DNA of 64,000 nucleotides, from contig JBBQVL010000014.1 in the NCBI GenBank assembly GCA_038211615.1, positions 1-64,000 on the forward strand, read 5' to 3'. The translations under genes and the position numbers were made by a program. The stretch is from DASWJZ01 sp038211615 (GTDB lineage Bacteria > Pseudomonadota > Alphaproteobacteria > Rhizobiales > Afifellaceae). Positions within the stretch are counted from its first letter, which is position 1; each line of letters begins with the position of its first letter. Shown piece after piece: positions 17,107-24,956 of this stretch. The notes under the pieces are model-generated. The model was not told the DNA's origin. It did no database searches and was given only the letters and a program-made list of their open reading frames with translations.

Positions 17107-18009
17107 ATGGCGGCGACCGGACAGAAAGTGGCTGAGCGAAAATCCAACGTCGGCGAATCCTTCGCCGCGCTCCTCGGCGCATGGCGAAGCGGCGGCGCGG
17201 CGCGGGCGCCGATCGTCATGGGCATCGTCAACGTGACGCCCGATTCGTTCTCGGACGGCGGGCTGTTCCTCGATCCGGCGGCGGCGGCCGCGCAGGGCGC
17301 GCGGCTGGCGGAGGAGGGCGCCGCGATCCTCGACATTGGCGGCGAGTCGACGCGCGGCAACGCCAGCCCCGTCCCGCCCGACGAGGAGATGCGCCGCGTC
17401 CTCCCCGTCATCGAGGGTCTCCGCGCGACACCGGCGCTCCTCTCAATCGATACGATGAAGGCGGCCGTCGCCGCCGCGGCGATCGATGCCGGCGCGCACA
17501 TCGTCAACGACATTCGCGGTCTGCAGGGCGACCCCGAGCTTCCCGGGATCGCCGCGCGCCACGGCGCAGGCGTGATCGTCATGCACAATCCCGGCCTGCT
17601 CGGCTCGGCGAAGCCCATGCCGGGGGATCCGGTGGCCGAGTGCCTTGCCTATTTCGAGCGCTCGCTCGACATCGCCCGCCGCGCCGGCATTTTGGAGGAC
17701 CGTATCGTGCTCGACCCCGGCTTCGGCTTCGGCAAGTCGCCGGAGCAGAGCCTGGAACTCCTCGCGCGCTTCTCCGAGCTGAATGCGCTCGGGTTTCCGG
17801 TGCTGGCGGGAACATCGCGGAAATCGTTCATCGCCAGGATCATCGGGCGCGACGTTCCCGGCCGGCTGGTCGGAACGCTGGTGACCAACGTCGCCGCCGC
17901 CTTCGCTGACGCGGCGATCGTGCGCGTCCACGATGTCGCCGAGCACATCGACGCCATGCGCATGGCCGCCGCGATCCGCGGCGCGGCGAAGCACGGCGCC
18001 CCGGCTTGA
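17107..18009 (+). CDS. folP: Dihydropteroate synthase
   Basis: 300 aa TIM-barrel enzyme joining p-aminobenzoate to 6-hydroxymethyl-7,8-dihydropterin diphosphate in folate synthesis. The signature GIVNVTPDSFSDGG is at about residue 39, LDIGGESTRGNA follows, and the C-terminal TSRKSFIARIIGR is typical. The ATG at 17107 gives a slightly long N-terminus. The stop overlaps the TTG of folK. It uses the pABA made by the pab operon upstream. Confidence 0.95.
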   Translation: MAATGQKVAERKSNVGESFAALLGAWRSGGAARAPIVMGIVNVTPDSFSDGGLFLDPAAAAAQGARLAEEGAAILDIGGESTRGNASPVPPDEEMRRVLPVIEGLRATPALLSIDTMKAAVAAAAIDAGAHIVNDIRGLQGDPELPGIAARHGAGVIVMHNPGLLGSAKPMPGDPVAECLAYFERSLDIARRAGILEDRIVLDPGFGFGKSPEQSLELLARFSELNALGFPVLAGTSRKSFIARIIGRDVPGRLVGTLVTNVAAAFADAAIVRVHDVAEHIDAMRMAAAIRGAAKHGAPA

Positions 18010-18506
18010 GCGTCGCGGTCCTCGGCCTCGGCGGGAATATCGGCGATACCCGTGACCTCATGCGCGAGGCGATCGAACGTCTGGCGCAACATCCGGAAAT
18101 CGAAGTGCAGCAAGTATCCGCGCTCTATCGCACGCCGCCGTGGGGCAAGACCGATCAGCCGCCCTTCCTGAACGCCGCCATCAGGATCGAGACACGGTTC
18201 CCGCCAGCGGCGCTGCTGGCGGCGGTACTCGACATCGAGAAGGGACTCGGGCGCGAACGGTCGGAGCGCTGGGGACCGCGCACCATCGACATCGACATCC
18301 TGCTCTACGGAAAAAACGCGGTGGATCAGCCCGGCCTCCGCATCCCGCACCCGCGCCTGACGGAGCGCGCGTTCGCGCTTGCGCCGCTGGTGGATGTCAT
18401 GCCGGAGGCGGAGATTGCGGGCAGGCCTGCCCGAAAGTGGCTGGCGGAGAGCGACCGCGCCGGCATGGAGCGTGTCGGCGAGCCGGGCTGGCAGGAGCCG
18501 GAATAG
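18006..18506 (+). CDS. folK: 2-amino-4-hydroxy-6-hydroxymethyldihydropteridine diphosphokinase
   Basis: 166 aa HPPK that pyrophosphorylates hydroxymethyldihydropterin with ATP, making the substrate of FolP. Motifs LGLGGNIGDT, YRTPPWGKTDQPPFLNAA and RWGPRTIDIDILLYG are diagnostic, followed by IPHPRL. The start is a TTG that overlaps the folP stop (TTGA), so it is translationally coupled. The usual folB between folP and folK is absent. Confidence 0.94.
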   Translation: MSVAVLGLGGNIGDTRDLMREAIERLAQHPEIEVQQVSALYRTPPWGKTDQPPFLNAAIRIETRFPPAALLAAVLDIEKGLGRERSERWGPRTIDIDILLYGKNAVDQPGLRIPHPRLTERAFALAPLVDVMPEAEIAGRPARKWLAESDRAGMERVGEPGWQEPE

Positions 18507-18552
18507 CGCTTGAGCGCCGCGACTGCGGAGCTCGCAAAAATTTCGCGCCGCC

Positions 18553-18580
18553 TGTCGATTTCCCAAAACCTCGTTCGTTG
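18553..18580 (+). promoter_or_regulatory. Candidate ECF42-type promoter 1
   Basis: TGTCGATTT at 18553-18561 and CGTTCGTTG at 18572-18580, 53 bp before the first DGPF gene. The same words with the same 19-bp start-to-start distance recur at 19103-19130. A TGTCGA -35 and a CGT/AC-like -10 are what has been reported for ECF42 sigma factors, and an ECF42-type gene ends this cluster. Confidence 0.6.
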
Positions 18581-18632
18581 TGACGGTAGAGCCGCGGTTT
18601 TGTGCTGCTTCAAACAGTGAGGAGGAACGACG

Positions 18633-19064
18633 ATGCGCTTCATGATTCTCGTCAAGGCGACGAAGGACACCGAGGCCGGAATCATGCCGGAGGGCCAGGA
18701 GATGGAAGAGCTGATGGGCTCGATGGCCGCCTTTCATGAGGAGATGGTGAGGGCTGGCATCTTGCTCGACGGCTCCGGCCTGCAACCGAGCGCAAAGGGC
18801 TGGCGTATCAAATACGACGGCGGGAAACGCACCATCGTCGATGGGCCGTTCACCGAGGCAAAAGAGCTGGTCGCCGGCTACACGCTGATCCAGGTGAAAT
18901 CGAAGGAGGAGGCCATGGAATGGACGCGCCGCTTCCCCAATCCCGCCGGCAACGGGAAGCAGGCCGAGATCGAAGTGCGACAGCTTTACGAGCTCGACGA
19001 CTTTCCCCCGATCGAAGCGCGCGACCGCTTCAAGGAGATGGAAAAGTCGATGCCGCGGAAATAG
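18633..19064 (+). CDS. YCII/DGPF-domain protein 1
   Basis: 143 aa of the YCII-related (DGPF) family. It begins MRFMILVKATKDTEAG and carries the signature VDGPFTEAKELVAGYTLIQVKSKEEAMEW, with a two-stranded ferredoxin-like fold expected. GTGAGGAGGAA provides a strong ribosome binding site. It heads a five-gene cluster ending in an ECF sigma factor; such pairings are characteristic of the ECF42 group. The biochemical role is unknown. Confidence 0.88.
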   Translation: MRFMILVKATKDTEAGIMPEGQEMEELMGSMAAFHEEMVRAGILLDGSGLQPSAKGWRIKYDGGKRTIVDGPFTEAKELVAGYTLIQVKSKEEAMEWTRRFPNPAGNGKQAEIEVRQLYELDDFPPIEARDRFKEMEKSMPRK

Positions 19065-19102
19065 GCGGACTTGCGACATCGACTGAAAAAGTTTCGGCGG
19101 CG

Positions 19103-19130
19103 TGTCGATTTCACGAGACCGCGTTCGTCG
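19103..19130 (+). promoter_or_regulatory. Candidate ECF42-type promoter 2
   Basis: TGTCGATTT at 19103-19111 and CGTTCGTCG at 19122-19130, 27 bp before the second DGPF gene. It is almost identical to the element at 18553-18580, including spacing. The interval between TGTCGA and CGTC is 17 nt, as expected for an ECF promoter. Confidence 0.6.
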
Positions 19131-19157
19131 AGAAACGAACCCCGAGGGAGATGGAAA

Positions 19158-19589
19158 ATGCGAGTGATGGTGATCGTCAAGGCGAACAAGGATTCCGAAG
19201 CGGGCGTCCTTCCCGACGAGAAGATGCTGACCGCGATGGGCAAATTCAACGAGGAGCTCGTGAACGCCGGGATCATGCTCGCAGGCGAGGGGGTGCAGGC
19301 GAGTTCGAAGGGCGCCCGCGTCCGTTTTTCCGGCGGCAAGAAGACCGTGATCGACGGGCCGTTCACCGAGGCGAAGGAGTTGATCGCCGGCTTCTGGCTC
19401 TGGCAGGTCAAGTCGATGGATGAAGCGATCGAGTGGCTGAAGCGTGCCCCGTTCGAGGACACCGAAGTCGAGATCCGCAGGGTGTTCGAGGCGGAAGACT
19501 TCGGCGAGGAGTTCACGCCGGAACTGCGCGAGCAGGAAGAGCGCATGCGCGCCAAATCCGGGATGGCGGAAAAGCCCAGCAAGCATTGA
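19158..19589 (+). CDS. YCII/DGPF-domain protein 2
   Basis: 143 aa, a paralogue of the preceding gene, with MRVMVIVKANKDSEAG at the start and IDGPFTEAKELIAGFWLWQVKSMDEAIEW in the middle. The C-terminal ~30 residues are charged and helical. The ATG at 19158 follows GGGAG at 7-8 nt; an upstream in-frame extension would run through the promoter-like element and is rejected. It has its own candidate promoter. Confidence 0.88.
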   Translation: MRVMVIVKANKDSEAGVLPDEKMLTAMGKFNEELVNAGIMLAGEGVQASSKGARVRFSGGKKTVIDGPFTEAKELIAGFWLWQVKSMDEAIEWLKRAPFEDTEVEIRRVFEAEDFGEEFTPELREQEERMRAKSGMAEKPSKH

Positions 19590-19625
19590 AAGCGGTTCCT
19601 GACACAAGGTTTGGAGGAGATGAAA

Positions 19626-20039
19626 ATGCGCGTTGAGCCCTATCTTTCCTTTGAAGGCCGCTGCGAGGAGGCTCTCGACTTCTACAAGAAGGCCGTTGGG
19701 GCCGAGGTGACCGCGCTTATGCGCTACAGCGAAATGCCTCCCGGCGGGGGTGTCACGCCCGGCACCGAGAACAAGGTGATGCACGCGGCGATGAAAATCG
19801 GCTCTTCCGTGGTCATGGCGTCGGACGGCATGAACTCGGGCAAGGCGAGTTTCCACGGCATCGCACTGACGATCAGCGCCGCTGATGACGTGGAAGCGAA
19901 GCGCTTGTTCGACGCGCTCGCCGACGGCGGCCAGGTCAACATGCCGCTGACAAAGACCTTCTTCGCATCGAGCTTCGGCATGCTTGCGGACAAGTTCGGC
20001 GTGGGCTGGATGATCATGACGCCGGCGCCCACGTCCTGA
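19626..20039 (+). CDS. VOC-family (PhnB-like) protein
   Basis: 137 aa protein of the glyoxalase/bleomycin-resistance fold, PhnB-like subgroup. The N-terminus MRVEPYLSFEGRCEEALDFYKKA and the pair MHAAMKIGSSVVMASD, then FHGIALTISAADDVEAKRLFDAL, are typical, ending FGVGWMIMTP. GGAGGAG precedes the start. It lies between the second and third DGPF genes and is probably co-transcribed with them. Substrate unknown; PhnB-like proteins often lack known activity. Confidence 0.85.
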   Translation: MRVEPYLSFEGRCEEALDFYKKAVGAEVTALMRYSEMPPGGGVTPGTENKVMHAAMKIGSSVVMASDGMNSGKASFHGIALTISAADDVEAKRLFDALADGGQVNMPLTKTFFASSFGMLADKFGVGWMIMTPAPTS

Positions 20040-20070
20040 TCGGCATGCAACTCATCTCTGGAGAGCGAAC

Positions 20071-20442
20071 ATGCGATTCATGACGATTGTCCAGGCGGCG
20101 GAGCCTTTCGGGATGCCGCCGCCCGCCCTCATCGAGGCGATCGGGAAGCTTGCCGCGGAAGCGACACGGGCAGGAGTGTTCGTTGAGACTGCGGGCCTCG
20201 CCCCGACATCGGAAGGCGCCCGCGTTCGCCTCTCCGGCGGCAGGATCAGCGTCACCGACGGCCCGTTCGCCGAGGCGAAGGAAGTCGTCGGCGGCTATGC
20301 CATCTTCGAAGTCGGATCGAAGGACGAGGCGCTCGAATGGACGCGGCGCTTCATGGAGCTGCACCGGCAGCACTGGCCGGACTGGGAAGGCGTGACGGAG
20401 GTCCGCCAGATGTCCGTCATGGGGCCACCTCCGCATCTGTAG
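20071..20442 (+). CDS. YCII/DGPF-domain protein 3
   Basis: 123 aa, third DGPF paralogue (MRFMTIVQAAEPFGMPPP; DGPFAEAKEVVGGYAIFEVGSKDEALEW). It is shorter and more diverged than the other two. It lies 31 bp after the VOC gene and 48 bp before the sigma factor gene, so it is part of the same unit. GGAGAG serves as ribosome binding site. Confidence 0.86.
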   Translation: MRFMTIVQAAEPFGMPPPALIEAIGKLAAEATRAGVFVETAGLAPTSEGARVRLSGGRISVTDGPFAEAKEVVGGYAIFEVGSKDEALEWTRRFMELHRQHWPDWEGVTEVRQMSVMGPPPHL

Positions 20443-20490
20443 CAGGTCGGCTCGACGGGAGCGGACCGCGCTTGCACCGGCGAAGCGAAG

Positions 20491-21765
20491 ATGGTGTGTC
20501 CCGTCGCCATGGCGGCGGACACACATCGCGCGATCGAGGCGGTCTGGCGGATCGAGCAGCCGAAGCTCATCGCCGGCCTGACGCGCATGGTGCGCGACGT
20601 GGGGCTCGCCGAGGAGCTGGCGCAGGACGCGCTCGTCGCGGCGCTCGAGCGCTGGCCGCAGTCGGGCGTGCCGGAGCGGCCGGGCGCCTGGCTGATGGCG
20701 ACGGCGAAGAACCGCGCGCTCGATCGTTTCCGGCGCAACAAGCTTCTGGAGCGCAAGCACCGGGAGCTCGGCCATGAACTGGAGATCGAGCAGGAGACGG
20801 CGGCGCCCGACCCCGATGCCGCGCTCGACGATGCGGTCGGCGACGATCTTCTCGGCCTCATGTTCACCGCCTGCCATCCGGTGCTCGGCACGGAGGCGCG
20901 CGTCGCCCTCACGCTCCGCCTGCTCGGCGGGCTGACGACGGCTGAGATCGCCCGCGCCTTCCTCATTCCCGAGGCGACGGTCGCGCAACGGGTCGTCCGC
21001 GCCAAGCGCACGCTCGCCGAGGCGCGGGTGCCGTTCGAGGTGCCGCGCGGGGAGCTTGCCGAGCGCCTGTCGTCGGTGCTCGAGGTCGTCTACCTCGTCT
21101 TCAACGAGGGCTACGCGGCAACCGCCGGCGACGACTGGATGCGGCCGCAGCTATCGCAGGAGGCGCTTCGCCTCGGGCGGACGCTGGCCGAGCTTGCCCC
21201 CAACGAGCCGGAAGTGCACGGGCTCGTCGCGCTGATGGAGATCCAGGCGTCGCGGTTCGCCGCCCGCACCGGCCCCGATGGCCAGCCAATCCTGCTCTTC
21301 GACCAGAACCGCGGGCGCTGGGACCAGCTGCTCATCCGCCGCGGCCTCGCGGCGCTGGCGCGCGCCGATAGTATCGGAGGCGCGCCCGGCCCCTATGTGC
21401 TGCAGGCCGCCATGGCCGCCTGCCACGCGCGGGCGAGGACGCCGGAGGAGACGGACTGGCCGCGCATCGTCAGCCTTTACGAGGCGCTGGCGAGGATCGC
21501 GCCCTCGCCGGTCGTGGAGCTCAATCGCGCCGTGGCGGTGTCGATGGCGTACGGCCCCGACGCGGGGCTGGCGCTGGTCGACGGCCTTGTCGCCGAGCCG
21601 GCGCTGAAGGGCTATCACCTGCTGCCGAGCGTGCGCGGCGATCTTCTCAGGAAGCTCGGCCGCCTGGACGAGGCGCGGGCGGAATTCGAGCGCGCCGCAT
21701 CGCTCACCGGGAACACGCGCGAGCGCGAGCTGCTGCTGGAGCGCGCCGCGGCCACGCGCCGGTAG
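20491..21765 (+). CDS. ECF42-type RNA polymerase sigma factor with C-terminal TPR extension
   Basis: 424 aa. Sigma region 2 lies at about residues 20-85 (EELAQDALVAALERWP, then GAWLMATAKNRALDRFRR) and region 4 at about 130-180 (LGGLTTAEIARAFLIPEATVAQRVVRAKRTL). The remaining ~240 residues are helical repeats, with VELNRAVAVSMAYGPDAGLALVD near the end, typical of the ECF42 (SigJ-like, DUF6596) group. Such factors have no anti-sigma gene; the extension is thought to control activity. It adjoins three DGPF genes, its usual targets. An ATG 18 nt downstream is an alternative start. Confidence 0.92.
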   Translation: MVCPVAMAADTHRAIEAVWRIEQPKLIAGLTRMVRDVGLAEELAQDALVAALERWPQSGVPERPGAWLMATAKNRALDRFRRNKLLERKHRELGHELEIEQETAAPDPDAALDDAVGDDLLGLMFTACHPVLGTEARVALTLRLLGGLTTAEIARAFLIPEATVAQRVVRAKRTLAEARVPFEVPRGELAERLSSVLEVVYLVFNEGYAATAGDDWMRPQLSQEALRLGRTLAELAPNEPEVHGLVALMEIQASRFAARTGPDGQPILLFDQNRGRWDQLLIRRGLAALARADSIGGAPGPYVLQAAMAACHARARTPEETDWPRIVSLYEALARIAPSPVVELNRAVAVSMAYGPDAGLALVDGLVAEPALKGYHLLPSVRGDLLRKLGRLDEARAEFERAASLTGNTRERELLLERAAATRR

Positions 21766-21772
21766 TTCTCTC

Positions 21773-22555
21773 TCAGGCGTCGCCGCCGTGCGCCGCTCGA
21801 GTGCGGGCGTGCAGCTCGCGCAGCACCGCGAGTTCCTCGGCGGACGGTGCCGGCGTTTCCGCGAGGACGGCGGCGAACCTGACCGGCCAGCCGCACTCCG
21901 CGGCAATCGTGTCCCGCGTCGCGCCGGGATAGAGCTCGGTCACCGTCAGCTCGCGCGTCTCCGGATCCGGCTCCATCAGGCAGAGGTCGGTGATGACCTT
22001 GGTCGGCCCCCTGGTCTTCACCCCGAGCGCCTCGCGGCTCTTCGGCCCGGTCCCGTGCCCGAGCGATGTAATGAAGGGGAGCCTGTCGACGAAGGCGCGC
22101 TTGCCCATCGCCATGGTGATGAAGATTTCCTGGCAATTGGTCGCGATCTCCGGCGCGCCGCCTCCGCCCGGCAGCCGCACCTTCGGCTTCGCGTATTCGC
22201 CGACGATTGTGGTGTTCAGGTTGGCGAAGCGGTCTATCTGGGCGCCGCCCAGGAACCCGACCGTGATCCGCCCGCCCTGCAGCCAGTAGCGGAACATCTC
22301 CGGCACGGCGACGGTGGTGAGCGCGGTCTCGGCAAGCTCGCCGTCCCCGATCGACAGCGGCAGCACGTTCGGCCGCGTGCCGATCGTGCCGGATTCGTAG
22401 ATGAGCGTGATGCCGGGCGCATGCGTGAGCCGCGCAAGGTTGCACGCCGCGGAAGGCGCGCCGATCCCGACGAACACGACATCGTCATTCTTCAAGGCCC
22501 GCGCCGCGACGACCGTCATGATCTCGGTGGGGGAGTAGGAAACGAGAGCGCTCAA
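21773..22555 (-). CDS. catJ: CoA-transferase subunit B (3-oxoadipate/glutaconate type)
   Basis: 260 aa beta subunit of a glutaconate-type CoA-transferase. The catalytic Glu lies in LIYESGTIGTRP, preceded by VGIGAPSAACNLARLTHAPG. With subunit A and the pca genes it most likely activates 3-oxoadipate with succinyl-CoA. The TTG at 22555 is preferred: GGAGGGG lies 6 nt upstream and the protein then begins like its relatives. An upstream in-frame ATG at 22603 would translate the intergenic repeat (SPSPSPQGGG) and is rejected. Confidence 0.85.
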   Translation of the reverse strand: MSALVSYSPTEIMTVVAARALKNDDVVFVGIGAPSAACNLARLTHAPGITLIYESGTIGTRPNVLPLSIGDGELAETALTTVAVPEMFRYWLQGGRITVGFLGGAQIDRFANLNTTIVGEYAKPKVRLPGGGGAPEIATNCQEIFITMAMGKRAFVDRLPFITSLGHGTGPKSREALGVKTRGPTKVITDLCLMEPDPETRELTVTELYPGATRDTIAAECGWPVRFAAVLAETPAPSAEELAVLRELHARTRAAHGGDA

Positions 22556-22560
22556 GTGTT

Positions 22561-22699
22561 CCCCTCCCCCTTGCGGGGAGGGGCTAGGGGAGGGGTCCCC
22601 CAACGCTGGAGATGCGGTGGCACTGCAGGGAATTGGGTGATCGCCGATCGACGCACCGCGCTACCCCTCCCCCAATCCCTCCCCGCAAGGGGGAGGGGA
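22561..22699. repeat. Inverted pair of family-1 palindromic repeats
   Basis: A copy of CCCCTCCCCCTTGCGGGGAGGGG lies at 22561-22583 with its CTAGGGGAGGGG tail to 22601, and the same in inverted orientation at 22663-22699, about 60 bp apart. Together they look like a small miniature element with terminal inverted repeats. It sits between the two CoA-transferase subunit genes, and its edge provides the purine-rich sequence just before the subunit B start. Related copies lie at 41603-41721 and 44722-44763. Confidence 0.7.
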
Positions 22700-22715
22700 G
22701 TGCTCGCGCTCGTCC

Positions 22716-23564
22716 TCATGCCGCCCGCCTCGCATATTGCGCGAAGCTGTCGGGAGTAGCGTTCATCACATTCTCATCCATCCAACGCCGAAACGTCTCC
22801 CGCTCGCGCGCAATCGCATCCCACGCCTTGTAGAAGCCGTTGGCGCGCTTGTAGTAGCCGTGGGCGTAGGAGGGGAAGGCGCCGCCCGGCACCGTCGCGA
22901 TCGCGGTGATGGTCCAGGCCGGCAGGATGATTGCGTTCGGGCTGCGCCGCCCGAAATCCTCCACCACTTCCTCCACCGTTACGATGGCGCGCTTCGCCGC
23001 GAGCGCCGCTTCCTTCTGCACGCCGACGATCCCCTCGATCATGACGTTGCCGGCGCGGTCGGCGCGCTGCGCGTGGATGATCGCGACGTCCGGGCGGAGC
23101 GCCGGCACCGTCGCCAGCACCTCGCCGGTATAGGGACAGGTGACGGAGCGGATCGTAGGATTGACGTTCGGCAGGTCGACGCCCTTGTAGCCGCGGAAGG
23201 CCGCGAAGGGGAGGTTGGCGGCGCCTGCCTCGTAGGCACTCGCCATCGCCGCGTGGCTGTGCTCCTCGAGCTTCAGCGGCGCCGGCCAGTCGTTTTCCAC
23301 CGCGTCGCGCAAGCGATGCAGAGACCCGACGCCGGGATTGCCGCCCCACGAGAAGACGAGTTTTTCCGCCGCCCCCATCCCGATGAGCTGGTCATAGATC
23401 AGGTCAGGCGTCATGCGGATCAGCGTCAGGCGCTTCAGCCCCTGGCGGATCACTTCATGGCCAGCGGCAAAGGGGATGAGGTGCGTAAAGCCCTCCATGG
23501 CGACGCTCTCGCCATCGTGAAGGTGGCGGGCGATCGCATCGGAGAGGGAAAGGAATTCGGCCAT
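22716..23564 (-). CDS. catI: CoA-transferase subunit A (3-oxoadipate/glutaconate type)
   Basis: 282 aa alpha subunit. It starts MAEFLSLSDAIARHLHDGES, with AMEGFTHLIPFAAGHEVIRQ and FSWGGNPGVGSLHR following. It forms the transferase with the downstream subunit B, 160 bp away. It lies 23 bp after pcaG, so the order pobA-pcaH-pcaG-catI-catJ suggests 4-hydroxybenzoate catabolism. The lactone steps (pcaB, pcaC, pcaD) and thiolase are not in the window, so 3-oxoadipate specificity is by context. Confidence 0.86.
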   Translation of the reverse strand: MAEFLSLSDAIARHLHDGESVAMEGFTHLIPFAAGHEVIRQGLKRLTLIRMTPDLIYDQLIGMGAAEKLVFSWGGNPGVGSLHRLRDAVENDWPAPLKLEEHSHAAMASAYEAGAANLPFAAFRGYKGVDLPNVNPTIRSVTCPYTGEVLATVPALRPDVAIIHAQRADRAGNVMIEGIVGVQKEAALAAKRAIVTVEEVVEDFGRRSPNAIILPAWTITAIATVPGGAFPSYAHGYYKRANGFYKAWDAIARERETFRRWMDENVMNATPDSFAQYARRAA

Positions 23565-23587
23565 GCGGCTCTCTTCTGAGGATCGAT

Positions 23588-24178
23588 TCAGACGTTGAAG
23601 AACACTGTCTCGTCGTCGCCCTGCATGTGGATGTCGAAGCGGTAGAGCGGGGTCGGCGAGGCTGCGTCGCGGCGCGCGATCAGCGTGGCGCGGCGCTCCT
23701 CGGAGACGCTGCGCAGCACCGGGTCGCGCGCGTTCGCCGCCGCCTCGTCGGAGAAGTAGAGCCGCGTATAGGCGTGCGTGAGCATGCCGCGCATGAAGAT
23801 GATGAGGCTGACATGCGGCGCCTGCTCGCCATCGACCCGCCCGGGCCTGATCGTGCGGAAGCGGAAGGTGTTGTCCGGCTCGGTGCCCGTGCCGAACCGT
23901 CCGAAGCCGCGGAAATTCTGGTTCGAGGGACGGCCGTCGGCCGGATGGGCGTAGCGGCCCTCCGCATCCGCCTGCCACACCTCGATCATCGCGTCGACGA
24001 TCGGCACGCCGGCGCCGTCCAGCACCTGCCCAAAAATCTCGATCCGCTCCCCGGGGACCGACTCGTCGGCGAGGTCGCCGGAGGCGATGCCGTCATGCGC
24101 GTAGCCGTATTGCGGCGCCGTCAGGCCGAAGGCGAAGAACGGCCCGACCGTCTGCGAGGGGGTCTGCCCGGAGCTCAA
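23588..24178 (-). CDS. pcaG: Protocatechuate 3,4-dioxygenase alpha subunit
   Basis: 196 aa intradiol dioxygenase subunit. It begins at a TTG (MSSGQTPSQTVGPFFAFGL) that overlaps the pcaH stop as TTGA; no in-frame ATG is near. FGQVLDGAGVPIVDAMIEVWQADAEGRY aligns with the beta subunit, and RGMLTHAYTRLYF is conserved. Like other alpha subunits it lacks the full Tyr2His2 iron set, which the beta subunit provides. It cleaves protocatechuate together with PcaH. Confidence 0.93.
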   Translation of the reverse strand: MSSGQTPSQTVGPFFAFGLTAPQYGYAHDGIASGDLADESVPGERIEIFGQVLDGAGVPIVDAMIEVWQADAEGRYAHPADGRPSNQNFRGFGRFGTGTEPDNTFRFRTIRPGRVDGEQAPHVSLIIFMRGMLTHAYTRLYFSDEAAANARDPVLRSVSEERRATLIARRDAASPTPLYRFDIHMQGDDETVFFNV

Positions 24179-24897
24179 CGGCGTGTCTCCATCGGCGTCT
24201 CCGCCGGGCCGCGGAGCACGATGTCGAAGATGTAGCCGAGTGCGAATCCGGGCTGCGTCACGTCGAGCGAGAATCGCGAGACCAGCCGCTCGCGCGCGCC
24301 CTCCGGCGTCGAAAGGTAGATCGGGTCGAAGGCGAAGAGCGGGTCGCCGGGGAAATACATCTGCGTGACGAGCCGCGCCGCGATCGTCGGGCCGAAGAGC
24401 GAGAAGTGGATGTGGTTCGGCCGCCAGGCGTTGTGGTGGTTCTGCCATGGATAGGCGCCGGGCTTCACCGTGGTGAAGCGGTAGCGCCCTTCGCCATCGC
24501 TCACGCAGCGCCCGCCGCCGAAGAAGTTCGGATCGAGCGGCGCGGCGTGCTGGTCGACATGGTGCACGTAGCGCCCGGCGGCGTTCGCCTGCCAGATCTC
24601 GATCAGCGTGTCGGGGACCGGCCGCCCGGCCTCGTCGAGGACGCGGCCGGCGACGATGATGCGCTCGCCGAGAGGCTCCCCGGTCCTTGCGCCGTTGCGG
24701 GTGAGGTCGCTGTCGAGCGGCCCGACGCTCTCGTGCCCGTAGACCGGGCCCGTCAGTTCCGACAGCGTGTGGCGAAGCGGGACGAGGGGGCGGGTCGGGC
24801 CTCGCAGCGCGGTCGAGCGATAGCCGGGATAGAGATAGGGCGGGTGGGCGCTCCAGTCGCGCGTGGAAAGCGCCGCGCGCGGCGTCTCAAGCGGCAT
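24175..24897 (-). CDS. pcaH: Protocatechuate 3,4-dioxygenase beta subunit
   Basis: 240 aa catalytic subunit of the intradiol dioxygenase that opens protocatechuate to 3-carboxy-cis,cis-muconate. Non-heme Fe(III) ligands are visible: Tyr in GRYVHHVDQH, Tyr in PGAYPWQNHHNAWRPNHIHFS, and the two His of the latter stretch. N-terminal HPPYLYPGYRSTALRGP is typical. It lies 59 bp after pobA on the same strand. Confidence 0.95.
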   Translation of the reverse strand: MPLETPRAALSTRDWSAHPPYLYPGYRSTALRGPTRPLVPLRHTLSELTGPVYGHESVGPLDSDLTRNGARTGEPLGERIIVAGRVLDEAGRPVPDTLIEIWQANAAGRYVHHVDQHAAPLDPNFFGGGRCVSDGEGRYRFTTVKPGAYPWQNHHNAWRPNHIHFSLFGPTIAARLVTQMYFPGDPLFAFDPIYLSTPEGARERLVSRFSLDVTQPGFALGYIFDIVLRGPAETPMETRR

Positions 24898-24956
24898 CGC
24901 TCCATCCTCCTCTCCGCACGTTACGCTGCTCCTTCCGCATCAATCAAACGCGCCGC

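Noticed and set aside
17649..19856. A 735-codon minus-strand frame across folP, folK and the DGPF genes
   Set aside because: It crosses promoters and several well-supported plus-strand genes; the translation has no family features. A typical GC-rich shadow.
22561..22699. Possible CRISPR-like array from repeated GC palindromes
   Set aside because: There are only two copies, in inverted orientation with one spacer, and the same sequence is dispersed elsewhere; it is an intergenic repeat.
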